A DNA stretch of 51,636 nt from 73-13 sp035555435 (GTDB lineage Bacteria > Actinomycetota > Actinomycetes > Actinomycetales > Microbacteriaceae): the NCBI GenBank assembly GCA_035555435.1, contig DATMGN010000007.1:1-51636 (forward strand), given 5' to 3'. Position numbers and translations under genes: made by a program. Positions 38,115 through 45,860 of the stretch are shown in pieces (positions within the stretch are counted from its first letter, which is position 1; every line of letters begins with the position of its first letter). The notes under the pieces are model-generated. The model was not told the DNA's origin and made no database searches. It saw only the letters and a list, made by a program, of their open reading frames with translations.

Positions 38115-39086
38115 ATGTCACGCACACGCCGCCTCGCCCCCGCAATCGCCCTCGCCGGAGCGGCGGCGCTCGCGCTCGCCGGCTGCAGCGCCGGCGCGCC
38201 CGCGCCGGAGTCGGAAGACGACGGCCTCATCCGCGTCGTCGCCGTCACCGACGTCTACGGCGACGTCGCCCAGCAGATCGGCGGCGACCGCGTCAGCGTC
38301 ACCTCGATCGTCTCCGGGACCGCCGTCGACCCCCACGACTATGAGGCGAGCACGCGCGACCAGCTCACGGTCGCCGACGCGGACCTCGTCATCGTCAACG
38401 GCGGCGGGCTCGACGACTTCATGGACCGGCTCATCGCCGGGTCCGGGACCACCGCGATCGTCGTCAACGCCGTCGAGGCATCCGGCCTGCTCCCCGCGGG
38501 CGAAGCCGCAGCAGACGACCACGACCACGAGCACGCCGAGGGCGACGAGCACCACCACATCGAGGGCTTCAACGAGCACGTCTGGTATTCCCTGCACGGC
38601 ATGGAACACATCGCCGAGGCGATCCAGGCGGCGCTCGTCGAGCTCGACCCGGCCGGCGCTCGGGACATCGAGGCGAGCGGCGCCGAGTTCCTCGCGCAGC
38701 TCGACGCGCTCCACGACCACGCCCACGACGTCGAGCGGCGGATCGGCGGCGGCGACGTCGTCGCGACCGAGCCGGTCTCCGCCTACCTCCTCGCGGATCT
38801 CGGGCTCACCGACGTCACGCCGGAGGCGTTCCTCGCCGCCGTCGAGGGCGGCACGGGTGTCGGCGTCGGCCTGCTCGACCAGGTCCTGTCGCTGTTCACG
38901 CAGAACGACATCCGCATGCTCGCCGAGAACGTCCAATCCGGCGGCGCCGAGGCCGAGCAGATCCGCGCCGCCGCCGTCGCCGCGGGGGTGCCGGTCGTCG
39001 CGTTCTCCGAGACGCTGCCGGGTGGGGAAGACTACCTGTCATGGATGGCGGCGAACATCGAAGCGGTCGCGAGCGCGCTCACGTGA
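38115..39086 (+). CDS. znuA: Zinc ABC transporter, substrate-binding lipoprotein
   Basis: A 323-residue cluster A-I metal-binding lipoprotein. The lipobox LAGC has its cysteine at residue 24. The ligand-bearing stretch DPHDYEAS is followed by a histidine- and acid-rich loop (DDHDHEHAEGDEHHH, near 135-155), a hallmark of zinc-binding members, and NEHVWYSLHGM. It captures zinc outside the membrane for ZnuB and ZnuC. It is first in the operon behind the Zur box, and its stop overlaps the znuC start. Confidence 0.93.
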   Translation: MSRTRRLAPAIALAGAAALALAGCSAGAPAPESEDDGLIRVVAVTDVYGDVAQQIGGDRVSVTSIVSGTAVDPHDYEASTRDQLTVADADLVIVNGGGLDDFMDRLIAGSGTTAIVVNAVEASGLLPAGEAAADDHDHEHAEGDEHHHIEGFNEHVWYSLHGMEHIAEAIQAALVELDPAGARDIEASGAEFLAQLDALHDHAHDVERRIGGGDVVATEPVSAYLLADLGLTDVTPEAFLAAVEGGTGVGVGLLDQVLSLFTQNDIRMLAENVQSGGAEAEQIRAAAVAAGVPVVAFSETLPGGEDYLSWMAANIEAVASALT

Positions 39087-39994
39087 CCGACCCCGTCGCG
39101 CCCCCCGAGCGAGCCGTCGGGCCGCGGATCCCCGAGCGAGCCGAAGGGGAGTCGAAGGGTCCCGTCCTCGAGCTCGAGGACGCCGCGCTCCGCGTCCGCG
39201 GGCGCACCCTCTTCGCGGGTCTCGACCTGCAGGTCCACCCGGGCGAGCTCATCGCGATCCTCGGGCCGAACGGCGCCGGCAAGACCAGCCTCTTCCGCGC
39301 GATCCTCGGCCTCGAACGCCTTGCGACGGGACGGGTGCGTGTCCTCGGCAGACCGGCCCAGCGCGGCGACCACCGCATCGGCTACGTCCCGCAGCAGCGT
39401 GTCTGGGGCCGCGGCACCCCCATGATCGGCCGCGACCTCGTGACCCTCGGCCGCACCGGCGCGCGCTGGGGGCTGCCGGTGACGAGCCGCGAGGACCGGG
39501 AGGCGGTCGCCCGCGCCATCTGGGCGGTGCGCGCCGAGTCGCTCGCGGCACGCCCCATGGGGGACCTGTCCGGCGGGGAGCAGCAGCGGCTGCGGATCGC
39601 GCAGGCGATCGTCGACGAGCCGAGCCTGCTGCTCCTCGACGAGCCGCTGTCGAGCCTCGACCTCGGCAACCAGGCCGAGATCATCGGGCTCGCGGACCGG
39701 GAGCGGGAGCGGGGCGCCGCCGTCCTGTTCATCGCGCACGACATCAACCCCGTGCTCGGCCACGTCGACCGCGTGCTCTACCTCGCACACGGCCGCCACC
39801 GTCTCGGCACCCCCGGTGAGGTCCTGACGACCGAGTCGCTCACCGACCTGTACGGCACGCGCGTCGACGTGCTGCGCTTCCCCGACCCTGCGACCGGCGT
39901 CGACCGGGTGTTCGTCGCGGGCGCCGGCAACGGGCACGAGCATCATCTCGAGCAGCACGCCGACGAGGTCGACCGATTGGAGCGCAGCGAGTGA
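39083..39994 (+). CDS. znuC: Zinc ABC transporter, ATP-binding protein
   Basis: A 303-residue ABC ATPase with Walker A GPNGAGKT near residue 65, the signature LSGGEQQRL, Walker B LLLLDEPLSSLD and the switch histidine in FIAHDIN. GTG at 39083 overlaps the znuA stop and is the only usable start, because no ATG, GTG or TTG lies between it and the conserved fold. As a result residues 7-26 (PERAVGPRIPERAEGESKG), encoded by family B repeat sequence, must be translated as an N-terminal extension. The C-terminus is rich in His and Glu (GHEHHLEQH). Confidence 0.92.
   Translation: MTDPVAPPERAVGPRIPERAEGESKGPVLELEDAALRVRGRTLFAGLDLQVHPGELIAILGPNGAGKTSLFRAILGLERLATGRVRVLGRPAQRGDHRIGYVPQQRVWGRGTPMIGRDLVTLGRTGARWGLPVTSREDREAVARAIWAVRAESLAARPMGDLSGGEQQRLRIAQAIVDEPSLLLLDEPLSSLDLGNQAEIIGLADRERERGAAVLFIAHDINPVLGHVDRVLYLAHGRHRLGTPGEVLTTESLTDLYGTRVDVLRFPDPATGVDRVFVAGAGNGHEHHLEQHADEVDRLERSE
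39101..39159. repeat. Family B repeat sequence inside the znuC reading frame
   Basis: CCCCGAGCGAGCCG occurs at about 39104-39117 and CCCCGAGCGAGCCGAAGGGG at 39130-39149, followed by AGTCGAAGGG to 39159. The ends match the family B copies at 14225 and 46183. It keeps the znuC frame open. Confidence 0.7.
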
Positions 39995-40866
39995 GCTGGG
40001 ACCAGTTCTTCGACTACAGCGACTACGGGCACCTGCTCTCCCTCGTCGCGAACTCGGTGCTCGCGTGCGCGATCCTCGGGATCGTCGGCGGGCTGATCGG
40101 CGTGTTCGTCGTGCAGCGTGACATGGCGTTCGCGGTCCACGGCATCTCGGAGCTATCGTTCGCGGGCGCGGCGGCGGCCCTCCTCATCGGCGTCGACGTG
40201 CTCCTCGGCTCGATCCTCGGCTCCGTCATCGCGGCGGCGATCATCGGACTCCTCGGTGCGCGCGCTCGCGACCGCAACTCGATCGTCGGCGTCCTCATGC
40301 CCTTCGGCCTCGGTCTCGGCATCCTCTGCCTCGCCCTCTACCAGGGCCGCAGTGCGAACAAGTTCGGGCTGCTCACCGGCCAGATCGTGTCCGTCGGCGG
40401 CGACCAGCTGTGGTCGCTCGCGGGCGTCTCCGCGATCGTGTTCATCGCCCTGCTCATCGTTTGGCGGCCGCTGACCTTCGACAGCCTCGACCCGGAGGCG
40501 GCGGCGGCGCGCGGGGTGCCGGGTCGGCGGCTCAGCCTGCTCTTCATGCTGCTGCTCGGGCTCATGGTCGCGGTCGCGGTGCAGATCATCGGCGCGCTGC
40601 TCGTCCTCGCGCTGCTCGTCACCCCCGCGGCCGCGGCGAGCCGGGTCACGCACTCGGCGACGCTCGTGCCGATCCTCAGCATGGCGTTCGGCCTCGTCTC
40701 GGCACTCGGCGGGATCCTCATCGCGGTGGGCTCGACTTTGCCGGTCAGCCCCTTCATCACGACGATCTCGTTCGTCATCTGGCTGATCTGCCGCGACGTG
40801 GGACGCACCCGGGACATCCGCCGCTTCCGTCGCGCGGCGGAGGCGCACGCGCTGGAGGCGGCGTGA
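39991..40866 (+). CDS. znuB: Zinc ABC transporter, permease
   Basis: A 291-residue ABC-3 family membrane protein with about eight transmembrane helices and the characteristic VVQRDMAFAVHGISELSFAGAAAALL. It forms the membrane channel of the zinc importer. It overlaps znuC by four bases and the regulator gene zur by four bases, so the whole operon is translationally coupled. A polar, His-containing tail follows the last helix. Confidence 0.94.
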   Translation: MSWDQFFDYSDYGHLLSLVANSVLACAILGIVGGLIGVFVVQRDMAFAVHGISELSFAGAAAALLIGVDVLLGSILGSVIAAAIIGLLGARARDRNSIVGVLMPFGLGLGILCLALYQGRSANKFGLLTGQIVSVGGDQLWSLAGVSAIVFIALLIVWRPLTFDSLDPEAAAARGVPGRRLSLLFMLLLGLMVAVAVQIIGALLVLALLVTPAAAASRVTHSATLVPILSMAFGLVSALGGILIAVGSTLPVSPFITTISFVIWLICRDVGRTRDIRRFRRAAEAHALEAA

Positions 40867-41264
40867 GCGAGAACGCGATGGGCGCGACCCCCCGGCGCCG
40901 CACCTGGCAGCGGGACGCGGTGCGCGAGGCGCTGGGCGAGCAGGACGGCTTCGTGTCGGCGCAGGTGTTGCACGCGGGCCTGCGCGAGGGCGGCTCGCCG
41001 ATCGGACTCGCGACCGTCTACCGTGCGCTCGCGGACCTCGCGGCGGACGGTGCGGCGGATCATCTGCAGCACGACGGCGAGTCGCTCTACCGGGCGTGCG
41101 GCACCTCCGGGCATCACCATCACCTGATCTGCCGCTCGTGCGGCAAGACGGTGGAGATCAGCGCGGGTCCCGTCGAGGCGTGGGCGCGGTCGGTCGCGGC
41201 AGACAACGGCTTTCGCGAGGCGGAGCACATCGTCGACGTCTTCGGTCTCTGCGCCGACTGCTGA
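40863..41264 (+). CDS. zur: Fur-family zinc uptake regulator
   Basis: A 133-residue Fur-family repressor. The winged helix covers about residues 12-75 (TWQRDAVREALGEQDGFVSAQVLH; GLATVYRALADLAADG). The metal-sensing part has HHHHLICRSCGKTVEI and the second structural pair CADC at the very end, giving the CxxC...CxxC zinc site. Position in the znu operon and the Zur box upstream argue for zinc rather than iron. The start is GTG at 40863. Confidence 0.9.
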   Translation: MSENAMGATPRRRTWQRDAVREALGEQDGFVSAQVLHAGLREGGSPIGLATVYRALADLAADGAADHLQHDGESLYRACGTSGHHHHLICRSCGKTVEISAGPVEAWARSVAADNGFREAEHIVDVFGLCADC

Positions 41265-41347
41265 CGGGAGGCGCTGGCGGAGCGCCGCGGCCGCGGTCGG
41301 TGCCTCCGGGGTCCGGGCCGAGCAGCCTATGCCGCCCCTACCCCGGT

Positions 41348-41403
41348 CTGGCGGTGCCTTGTGTGCAGTCCGGGGCGCGGCATTGCGCACAAGGCACCGC
41401 CAG
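41348..41403. repeat. Long perfect hairpin between zur and the next operon
   Basis: CTGGCGGTGCCTTGTG at 41348-41363 is exactly complementary to 41388-41403; allowing one G-T pair the stem extends to 20 bp around a 16-base loop. It lies between converging genes and could end both transcripts, but no T-run follows. The rest of the 236-base gap has no gene. Confidence 0.75.
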
Positions 41404-41500
41404 GCGGGTGCATTGTCAGCGATGAGCGATGAGCGTGAGGGTCAGCGCGGTGAGCGCGGCGGCGGGTGCGCGGCGTGCATGGCGCTCGGCGAGCGGGCGA

Positions 41501-42883
41501 TCAGTCGAGGGCACACCAGTCGGGGCGGGCGCCCACGACGGTGCGGACGGTGCTGCCCGTGCGGCTGTCGACGAGGTACGTCCGCGGGGCCGCCTCGGGG
41601 TCGCGCGGCTCGACGACGCTGAGGGCGAGCAGCTGAGCGTTCGGCGATGCGCACATGCCGGTGATCGCGCCGGTCGGCGGCTGGAAGAGCGGCAGAACGC
41701 CATCCGCCCCCACCCGGGACACGGTCGAGCTGGCCCAGCGCGGCAGCGGGTCGGAGACGAAGACGTGCACGATCCGCGCATACTCCCCGGCGCCGAGCGC
41801 GGCGAAGTCGCCGAGGACCTCGCCGTCGGCGAGCGGGAGGTCGGGGATCGTCACGGGGGTGGCTTCGCCGGTCGTGAGCTCGATCGCGGCGGTGTCGGGC
41901 CAGCGGTCGCTGAGCATCGCGGTGGTGCCGGGCACGAAGCCGCGCAGCAGGCCGACGGTGCCGAGGGGGACGGGGTCGCCGCCGGTCGTGTCGATGAGGT
42001 AGCCCTGCTGGTCGGTCGTGCGCACGAGCAGCGAGGTCGTGCCGCGCACGTAGGTCCAGTCGGCGACGGAGATGGGGGCGCCGTCGAAGCCGACGACCTC
42101 GGTCTCGATGTCGGTCGCCGCGTCGACGAGGAAGAGCACGCTGTCGTAGACGGTGTGGTCGGGGCCGACGTCGGGACTCGTCATGATGTAGCCGAAGCTG
42201 CGGCCGTCGGGGGCGGCGCGCAGCGAGCGGTAGGACGCCTCCTCGGGTCCGCCCATGACGAACTCCGGCGCGCCGGGCACGAGGTGGCGGATGCTCTGGC
42301 GGCCGCCCTCCTCGGCGATGACGACGAGGCCGGGGCCGACCCGGACGAACTCGCTGATCCGCTCCGCTTCGTACACGACCTCGGGCGCGGCGGCGCTGGA
42401 CACCGAGGCGCGCACGAGCTGCTCGCCCGCGGCGCTCGGCGCGGCGAGCAGGATGTGCTCGTCGGGGGTCGTGAAGCTCGTCTCGATCCGCCCGCCCGCG
42501 CCGGTCGCGGTGCCGCGCACGCCGTCGACGGCGACCCGATAGGTCGTCGCGTAGTCGAGCATCCGGGTGAAGCGGACCGTGAGCACGGCCCCGTCGGCGG
42601 TGAGCTCGGCGTCCGCGGCGGGCGAGACGTCGAGGCGGAGGCCGTCGGCGGCGACGGGCTGGTTGAGGGTGAGGACGACCCGTTGGTCGAGGCGTGTGAC
42701 GAGCGCCTCGGGGGCGACGGCGACGGACGAGATGCGCGGCGGCGCGACCGCACCGCCGACGCCCAGGCCGACGGCGAGCGCCGCGAGCACCCCGACGACG
42801 ATTCCGACGAGCGCTCCGAAGCCGAGACGTCGTCGGCGCGCTGGAGCCGACCGCCCCCCGGTCGACCCTGCCTCAGTAGACAT
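41501..42883 (-). CDS. Membrane-anchored protein with Ig-like and beta-propeller-like regions
   Basis: A 460-residue protein: a basic cytoplasmic N-terminus, one transmembrane helix near residues 22-48 (FGALVGIVVGVLAALAVGLGV), then an extracellular Big_5/Ig-like segment at about 50-140 (VVLTLNQPVAADG; TRMLDYATTYRV). A long region of WD/TolB-like repeats follows (SLRAAPDGRSFGYI; CASPNAQLLALSVV). No catalytic residue pattern is evident. It overlaps the TIGR03943 gene by 11 bases, so it is the third gene of the permease operon, which hints at a metal or envelope role. Confidence 0.75.
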   Translation of the reverse strand: MSTEAGSTGGRSAPARRRRLGFGALVGIVVGVLAALAVGLGVGGAVAPPRISSVAVAPEALVTRLDQRVVLTLNQPVAADGLRLDVSPAADAELTADGAVLTVRFTRMLDYATTYRVAVDGVRGTATGAGGRIETSFTTPDEHILLAAPSAAGEQLVRASVSSAAAPEVVYEAERISEFVRVGPGLVVIAEEGGRQSIRHLVPGAPEFVMGGPEEASYRSLRAAPDGRSFGYIMTSPDVGPDHTVYDSVLFLVDAATDIETEVVGFDGAPISVADWTYVRGTTSLLVRTTDQQGYLIDTTGGDPVPLGTVGLLRGFVPGTTAMLSDRWPDTAAIELTTGEATPVTIPDLPLADGEVLGDFAALGAGEYARIVHVFVSDPLPRWASSTVSRVGADGVLPLFQPPTGAITGMCASPNAQLLALSVVEPRDPEAAPRTYLVDSRTGSTVRTVVGARPDWCALD

Positions 42884-43625
42884 ATGGCTCCGCGGGCTGC
42901 TCGATCGGTTCGGCCGACTCGGCCTGAAGTATCCAGCCGTCGCCGGATTCGACGAAGCGTCCGCGCACCTCGACCCAGCTGCCGTCCTCGAAGCGCTCCT
43001 GCCAGCCCGGCAGCTCGACGTGGACGCCGACCGGCTGCGCGTCGACCGTGCAGCACGTCATGACGTAGCGCGCGATCGCGAAGCCGGACTCCGGCGCGTC
43101 CGGGTCGGCGATGACGAAGCCGACGACCTGCGGGCGGGCGCCCTGCAGCACGCCGCCGGAGGCGCCGTCGGCGATGAGCACCGCCCAGTCCTTGACGGTG
43201 AACGACGCGGGGTCCGCCTGGGCGAGCTGGATCGCACTCTCTCCGACGACGCCCGCGGCACTCAGGTCGCGGCCGTCCGCGAGCGAGCGCGACAGGGTCG
43301 TCGGCGGGAGCGCGAGGAGGCCCGCGGTGGTCGCGACGATGAGCAGGATGCTGCCGGTCGCGGCGAGCCGGCCGCGCCAGGCGGGCGCGCGCTCGTCACC
43401 CGCGTGCTGGTGCTCCCCCTCGTGCGCGTCGTCGTGCTGCCTCGGCAGCACGAGCGCGACGACGACGAACACGATCGCGATCCCCGCCATGACCGCCGTG
43501 AAGACGAAGTACCGCGGGTGGATGTACAGCCCGAGCTGGCCGGAGAACGTCAGCCACAGGGTCGCGACGGCACCGAGCGCCGTGAGCAGGATGCCCTGCC
43601 AGTACCGGAGGAACGCGTCACGCAA
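42873..43625 (-). CDS. TIGR03943 family protein (YcgQ-like permease partner)
   Basis: A 250-residue protein with two N-terminal membrane helices (about 8-28 and 38-60), a histidine-rich loop (RQHDDAHEGEHQHAGDE), a third helix near 90-110 and an extracellular domain (LIADGASGGVLQGARPQVVGFV; VMTCCTVDAQPVG). In Bacillus subtilis the homologous YcgQ is encoded with the permease YcgR under Zur control. The eight-base overlap with the permease gene supports one operon. A role in metal handling is inferred. Confidence 0.85.
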   Translation of the reverse strand: MRDAFLRYWQGILLTALGAVATLWLTFSGQLGLYIHPRYFVFTAVMAGIAIVFVVVALVLPRQHDDAHEGEHQHAGDERAPAWRGRLAATGSILLIVATTAGLLALPPTTLSRSLADGRDLSAAGVVGESAIQLAQADPASFTVKDWAVLIADGASGGVLQGARPQVVGFVIADPDAPESGFAIARYVMTCCTVDAQPVGVHVELPGWQERFEDGSWVEVRGRFVESGDGWILQAESAEPIEQPAEPYVY

Positions 43626-44643
43626 GGAGGTTCACCCCCAGCCCGAGCACGAGCGAGGCGAGCCCCACGATCGCGGTGATCTGCACGATCGTCGCCGTGC
43701 GGAACGTCGTGCGCATGAGCGCGACCATCTTGATGTCGACCATCGCGCCGAAGGTGAGGAACGCGACGATGCCGCCGGGCAGGAAGACGGAGCCGAAGGC
43801 GAGCATGAAGAACGCGTCGACGTTCGAGCAGATCGACACGACGAACGCGAGCGCCATGAGCGCGAGGACCGACCAGAGCGGGTTCGCGCCGAGCGCCTCG
43901 AGCCATTCCCGCGGAATGCCGACCTGGATGAGGCCCGCGATCGCGCAGCCGACGAGCAGGGCCGGCAGCAGCGTGCTCAGCTCCTCCGCGAAGCGCGCGA
44001 TCGAGCGCCGCCAGCGCCGGCCCTGCTCCTCACCGTGATGCGTCTGGCAGCTCGCCGCGAAGGACGGCGTGAGGACCGAGTGCGGCTCCGGGTGGCGGCT
44101 GAACACCCAGCCGACGAGGTTCGCGATGACGAAGCCGCCGAGGATCCGCGCGATGAGGATGCCGTGATCCCAGCCGAAGGCCTGATAGGTCGTGATGATC
44201 GTGACGGGGTTGAGGATCGGCGCCGCGAGGAGGAACGTGATCGACTCGGCCGGCGAGAGCCCGCGCGACACGAGGCCGCGGGCGAGCGGGACATTGCCGC
44301 ACTCGCACACCGGCAGGAAGATGCCGAGCAGCGACAGCAGCATGCGGCGCAGCCACGGCGTCTTCGGCAGCGCCCGCTCGATCCACTTCGCCGGCAGCCA
44401 CACCTGGACGACGACCGACAGCAGGACGCCGAGCACGATGAACGGCAGCGACTCGATGAAGACGCTGACGGCGAGCGTCACCCCGTCCTGCAGCGCGGCC
44501 GGCAGCGCGGCGCCGCCCTGCGTCGCGAGCCGCACCGCGACGCCGCCGATGATGAGGACGGCGGCGATGCCGAGCCACAGGTAGCGGCCGCGGGACCGCG
44601 CACGGTGCTCGTGAGCCGGAGCCGGCGCGGTAGTCGCTCCCAC
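43618..44643 (-). CDS. Permease of the DUF318 / YcgR family
   Basis: A membrane protein of about 341 residues with some eight helices. Conserved boxes are FLPVCECGNVPLARGLV, LAAPILNPVTI and FVVSICSNVDAFFM-LAFG; the cysteines in CECGN and SICSN are family hallmarks. A variable loop carries QTHHGEEQG. GTG at 44643 is preferred because a TACCCT -10 box lies six bases upstream; an ATG at 44670 would overlap the start of the divergent regulator gene. Family members have been linked to export of metals or small molecules, but the substrate is not known. Confidence 0.82.
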   Translation of the reverse strand: MGATTAPAPAHEHRARSRGRYLWLGIAAVLIIGGVAVRLATQGGAALPAALQDGVTLAVSVFIESLPFIVLGVLLSVVVQVWLPAKWIERALPKTPWLRRMLLSLLGIFLPVCECGNVPLARGLVSRGLSPAESITFLLAAPILNPVTIITTYQAFGWDHGILIARILGGFVIANLVGWVFSRHPEPHSVLTPSFAASCQTHHGEEQGRRWRRSIARFAEELSTLLPALLVGCAIAGLIQVGIPREWLEALGANPLWSVLALMALAFVVSICSNVDAFFMLAFGSVFLPGGIVAFLTFGAMVDIKMVALMRTTFRTATIVQITAIVGLASLVLGLGVNLLA

Positions 44644-44648
44644 CCGGG

Positions 44649-44655
44649 TAGGGTA
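44649..44655. promoter_or_regulatory. Overlapping divergent -10 boxes between permease and regulator
   Basis: The palindromic GGGTAGGGTACCC gives TACCCT on the minus strand (44655-44650, six bases before GTG 44643) and TAGGGT on the plus strand (44649-44654, 14 bases before ATG 44669). Binding of polymerase in one direction would exclude the other. Confidence 0.5.
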
Positions 44656-44668
44656 CCCGCGAGGATTC

Positions 44669-45268
44669 ATGAAGACCCTGACCGCGCAGGACGAGAACTA
44701 TCTCAAGGCCGTCTGGTCCGACGAGGAGTGGGACCGCACGACGACGAACGGCACGCTCGCCGCCGCCCTCGGCCTCGCCCCCTCGAGCGTCACCGAGGCG
44801 GTGCGCAAGCTCGCCGACGCGGGCCTCCTCACGCATGCGAGGTACGGCGCCGTCTCGCTCACGGACGCGGGCCGGCGCATCGCCGTCGCGATCGTGCGCA
44901 AGCACCGCATCATCGAGACGTTCCTCGTCGCCGAGCTCGGCTACGCGTGGGGCGACGTGCACGACGAGGCGGAGATCCTCGAGCACGCGGTGAGCGACCG
45001 CTTCATCGACGCGCTCGACGCGCGGCTCGGGCACCCGGGGCGCGACCCGCACGGCGACCCCATCCCACTCGCCGACGGCACGCTGCCCGACGGCGGGGAG
45101 CGGCCGCTCGCCGACATCGCGCCGGGCACGCGCGTACGCATCGTCCGGGTCTCCGACGCCGTGCCGGGACTCCTCGACGCGCTCGACGCGGCGGGGCTGG
45201 GACTCGGGGCGCAGCTCGTGGCGGGCGACACCGCGTTCTCCGCCGGCATTCGCGTGCTGCCCGCCTAG
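44669..45268 (+). CDS. DtxR/MntR-family metal-dependent regulator
   Basis: A 199-residue iron/manganese-responsive repressor. The winged helix is in residues 1-70 (SSVTEAVRKLADAGLLTH), then the dimerisation and metal-site domain RKHRIIETFLVAELGYAW ... DEAEILEHAVSDRF, and a C-terminal FeoA/SH3-like part. The position of DtxR Cys102 is Glu (EAEILEH), as in manganese-responsive MntR, so manganese is the more likely effector; this is inference. It diverges from the permease operon, with the two promoters overlapping, so it may control that operon. Confidence 0.87.
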   Translation: MKTLTAQDENYLKAVWSDEEWDRTTTNGTLAAALGLAPSSVTEAVRKLADAGLLTHARYGAVSLTDAGRRIAVAIVRKHRIIETFLVAELGYAWGDVHDEAEILEHAVSDRFIDALDARLGHPGRDPHGDPIPLADGTLPDGGERPLADIAPGTRVRIVRVSDAVPGLLDALDAAGLGLGAQLVAGDTAFSAGIRVLPA

Positions 45269-45320
45269 CTTCGGTACGCCCGATGGCGACGACGCGGTCG
45301 CGGGGCCCGGCGGCGTCCGC

Positions 45321-45452
45321 TACACTTGATCGGTCGCTCCCACGGGAGGGACTTCCGGTGGGCCGGGTGACCGGCCTGCAGACATGTGATCATGGGTCCG
45401 GCATTCCTCGCTGCGAAGCGGAGCGCCGGACGGTAGCCGAAAGAAGGAAACC
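45321..45452 (+). promoter_or_regulatory. Promoter and structured leader of rpmB-rpmG-rpsN
   Basis: TACACT at 45321-45326 is a good -10 box. The leader of about 120 nt can form three hairpins in series: CTCCC-ACG-GGGAG near 45338, GGCCGG-GTGA-CCGGCC at 45361-45376, and TCCGGC (45397) with GCCGGA (45425) closing a long arm that contains GCT-GCGA-AGC. GAAGGAAA just before the ATG is the ribosome-binding site. No Zur-type operator is visible. Confidence 0.55.
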
Positions 45453-45689
45453 ATGGCAGCCGTATGCCAGGTGACCGGAGCCACCCCCGGCTTCGGGCAC
45501 AGCATCTCGCACTCGCACCGCCGCACCAAGCGCCGGTTCGACCCCAACATCCAGAAGAAGACGTACTACGTCCCTTCGCTCAAGCGGAACGTCACGCTGA
45601 CGCTCTCGGCGAAGGGCATCAAGGTCATCGACGCGCGCGGCATCGAGTCCGTCGTCGCTGACCTCCTCAAGCGCGGGGAGAAGATCTGA
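45453..45689 (+). CDS. rpmB: 50S ribosomal protein L28 (zinc-independent form)
   Basis: A 78-residue L28 starting MAAVCQVTGATPGFGHSISH and continuing RRTKRRFDPNIQKKTYYV. Only one cysteine is present, so the four-cysteine zinc ribbon of the zinc-binding form is absent. Its stop overlaps the rpmG start. The product belongs to the large subunit. Confidence 0.95.
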   Translation: MAAVCQVTGATPGFGHSISHSHRRTKRRFDPNIQKKTYYVPSLKRNVTLTLSAKGIKVIDARGIESVVADLLKRGEKI

Positions 45690-45859
45690 TGGCGAAAAAG
45701 GGCCAGGACATCCGTCCGATCATCAAGATGCGCTCCACGGCGGGCACCGGTTACACCTACGTGACCAAGAAGAACCGCCGCAACAACCCCGACCGCCTTG
45801 TGCTCAAGAAGTACGACCCGGTGGTCCGCAAGCACGTGGAATTCCGAGAGGAGCGCTGA
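45689..45859 (+). CDS. rpmG: 50S ribosomal protein L33 (zinc-independent form)
   Basis: A 56-residue L33: MAKKGQDIRPIIKMRSTAGT, then YVTKKNRRNNPDRLVLKKYD and a charged tail. It has no cysteine, so it cannot form the zinc ribbon of the zinc-binding paralogue. The ATG shares a base with the rpmB stop, and rpsN begins two bases after its stop. Confidence 0.95.
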   Translation: MAKKGQDIRPIIKMRSTAGTGYTYVTKKNRRNNPDRLVLKKYDPVVRKHVEFREER

Positions 45860-45860
45860 C

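Noticed and set aside
45269..45452. Zur box upstream of rpmB
   Set aside because: I looked for TGAnAATnATnnTCA in both orientations and found no acceptable match, so Zur control of rpmB-rpsN is not claimed as seen.
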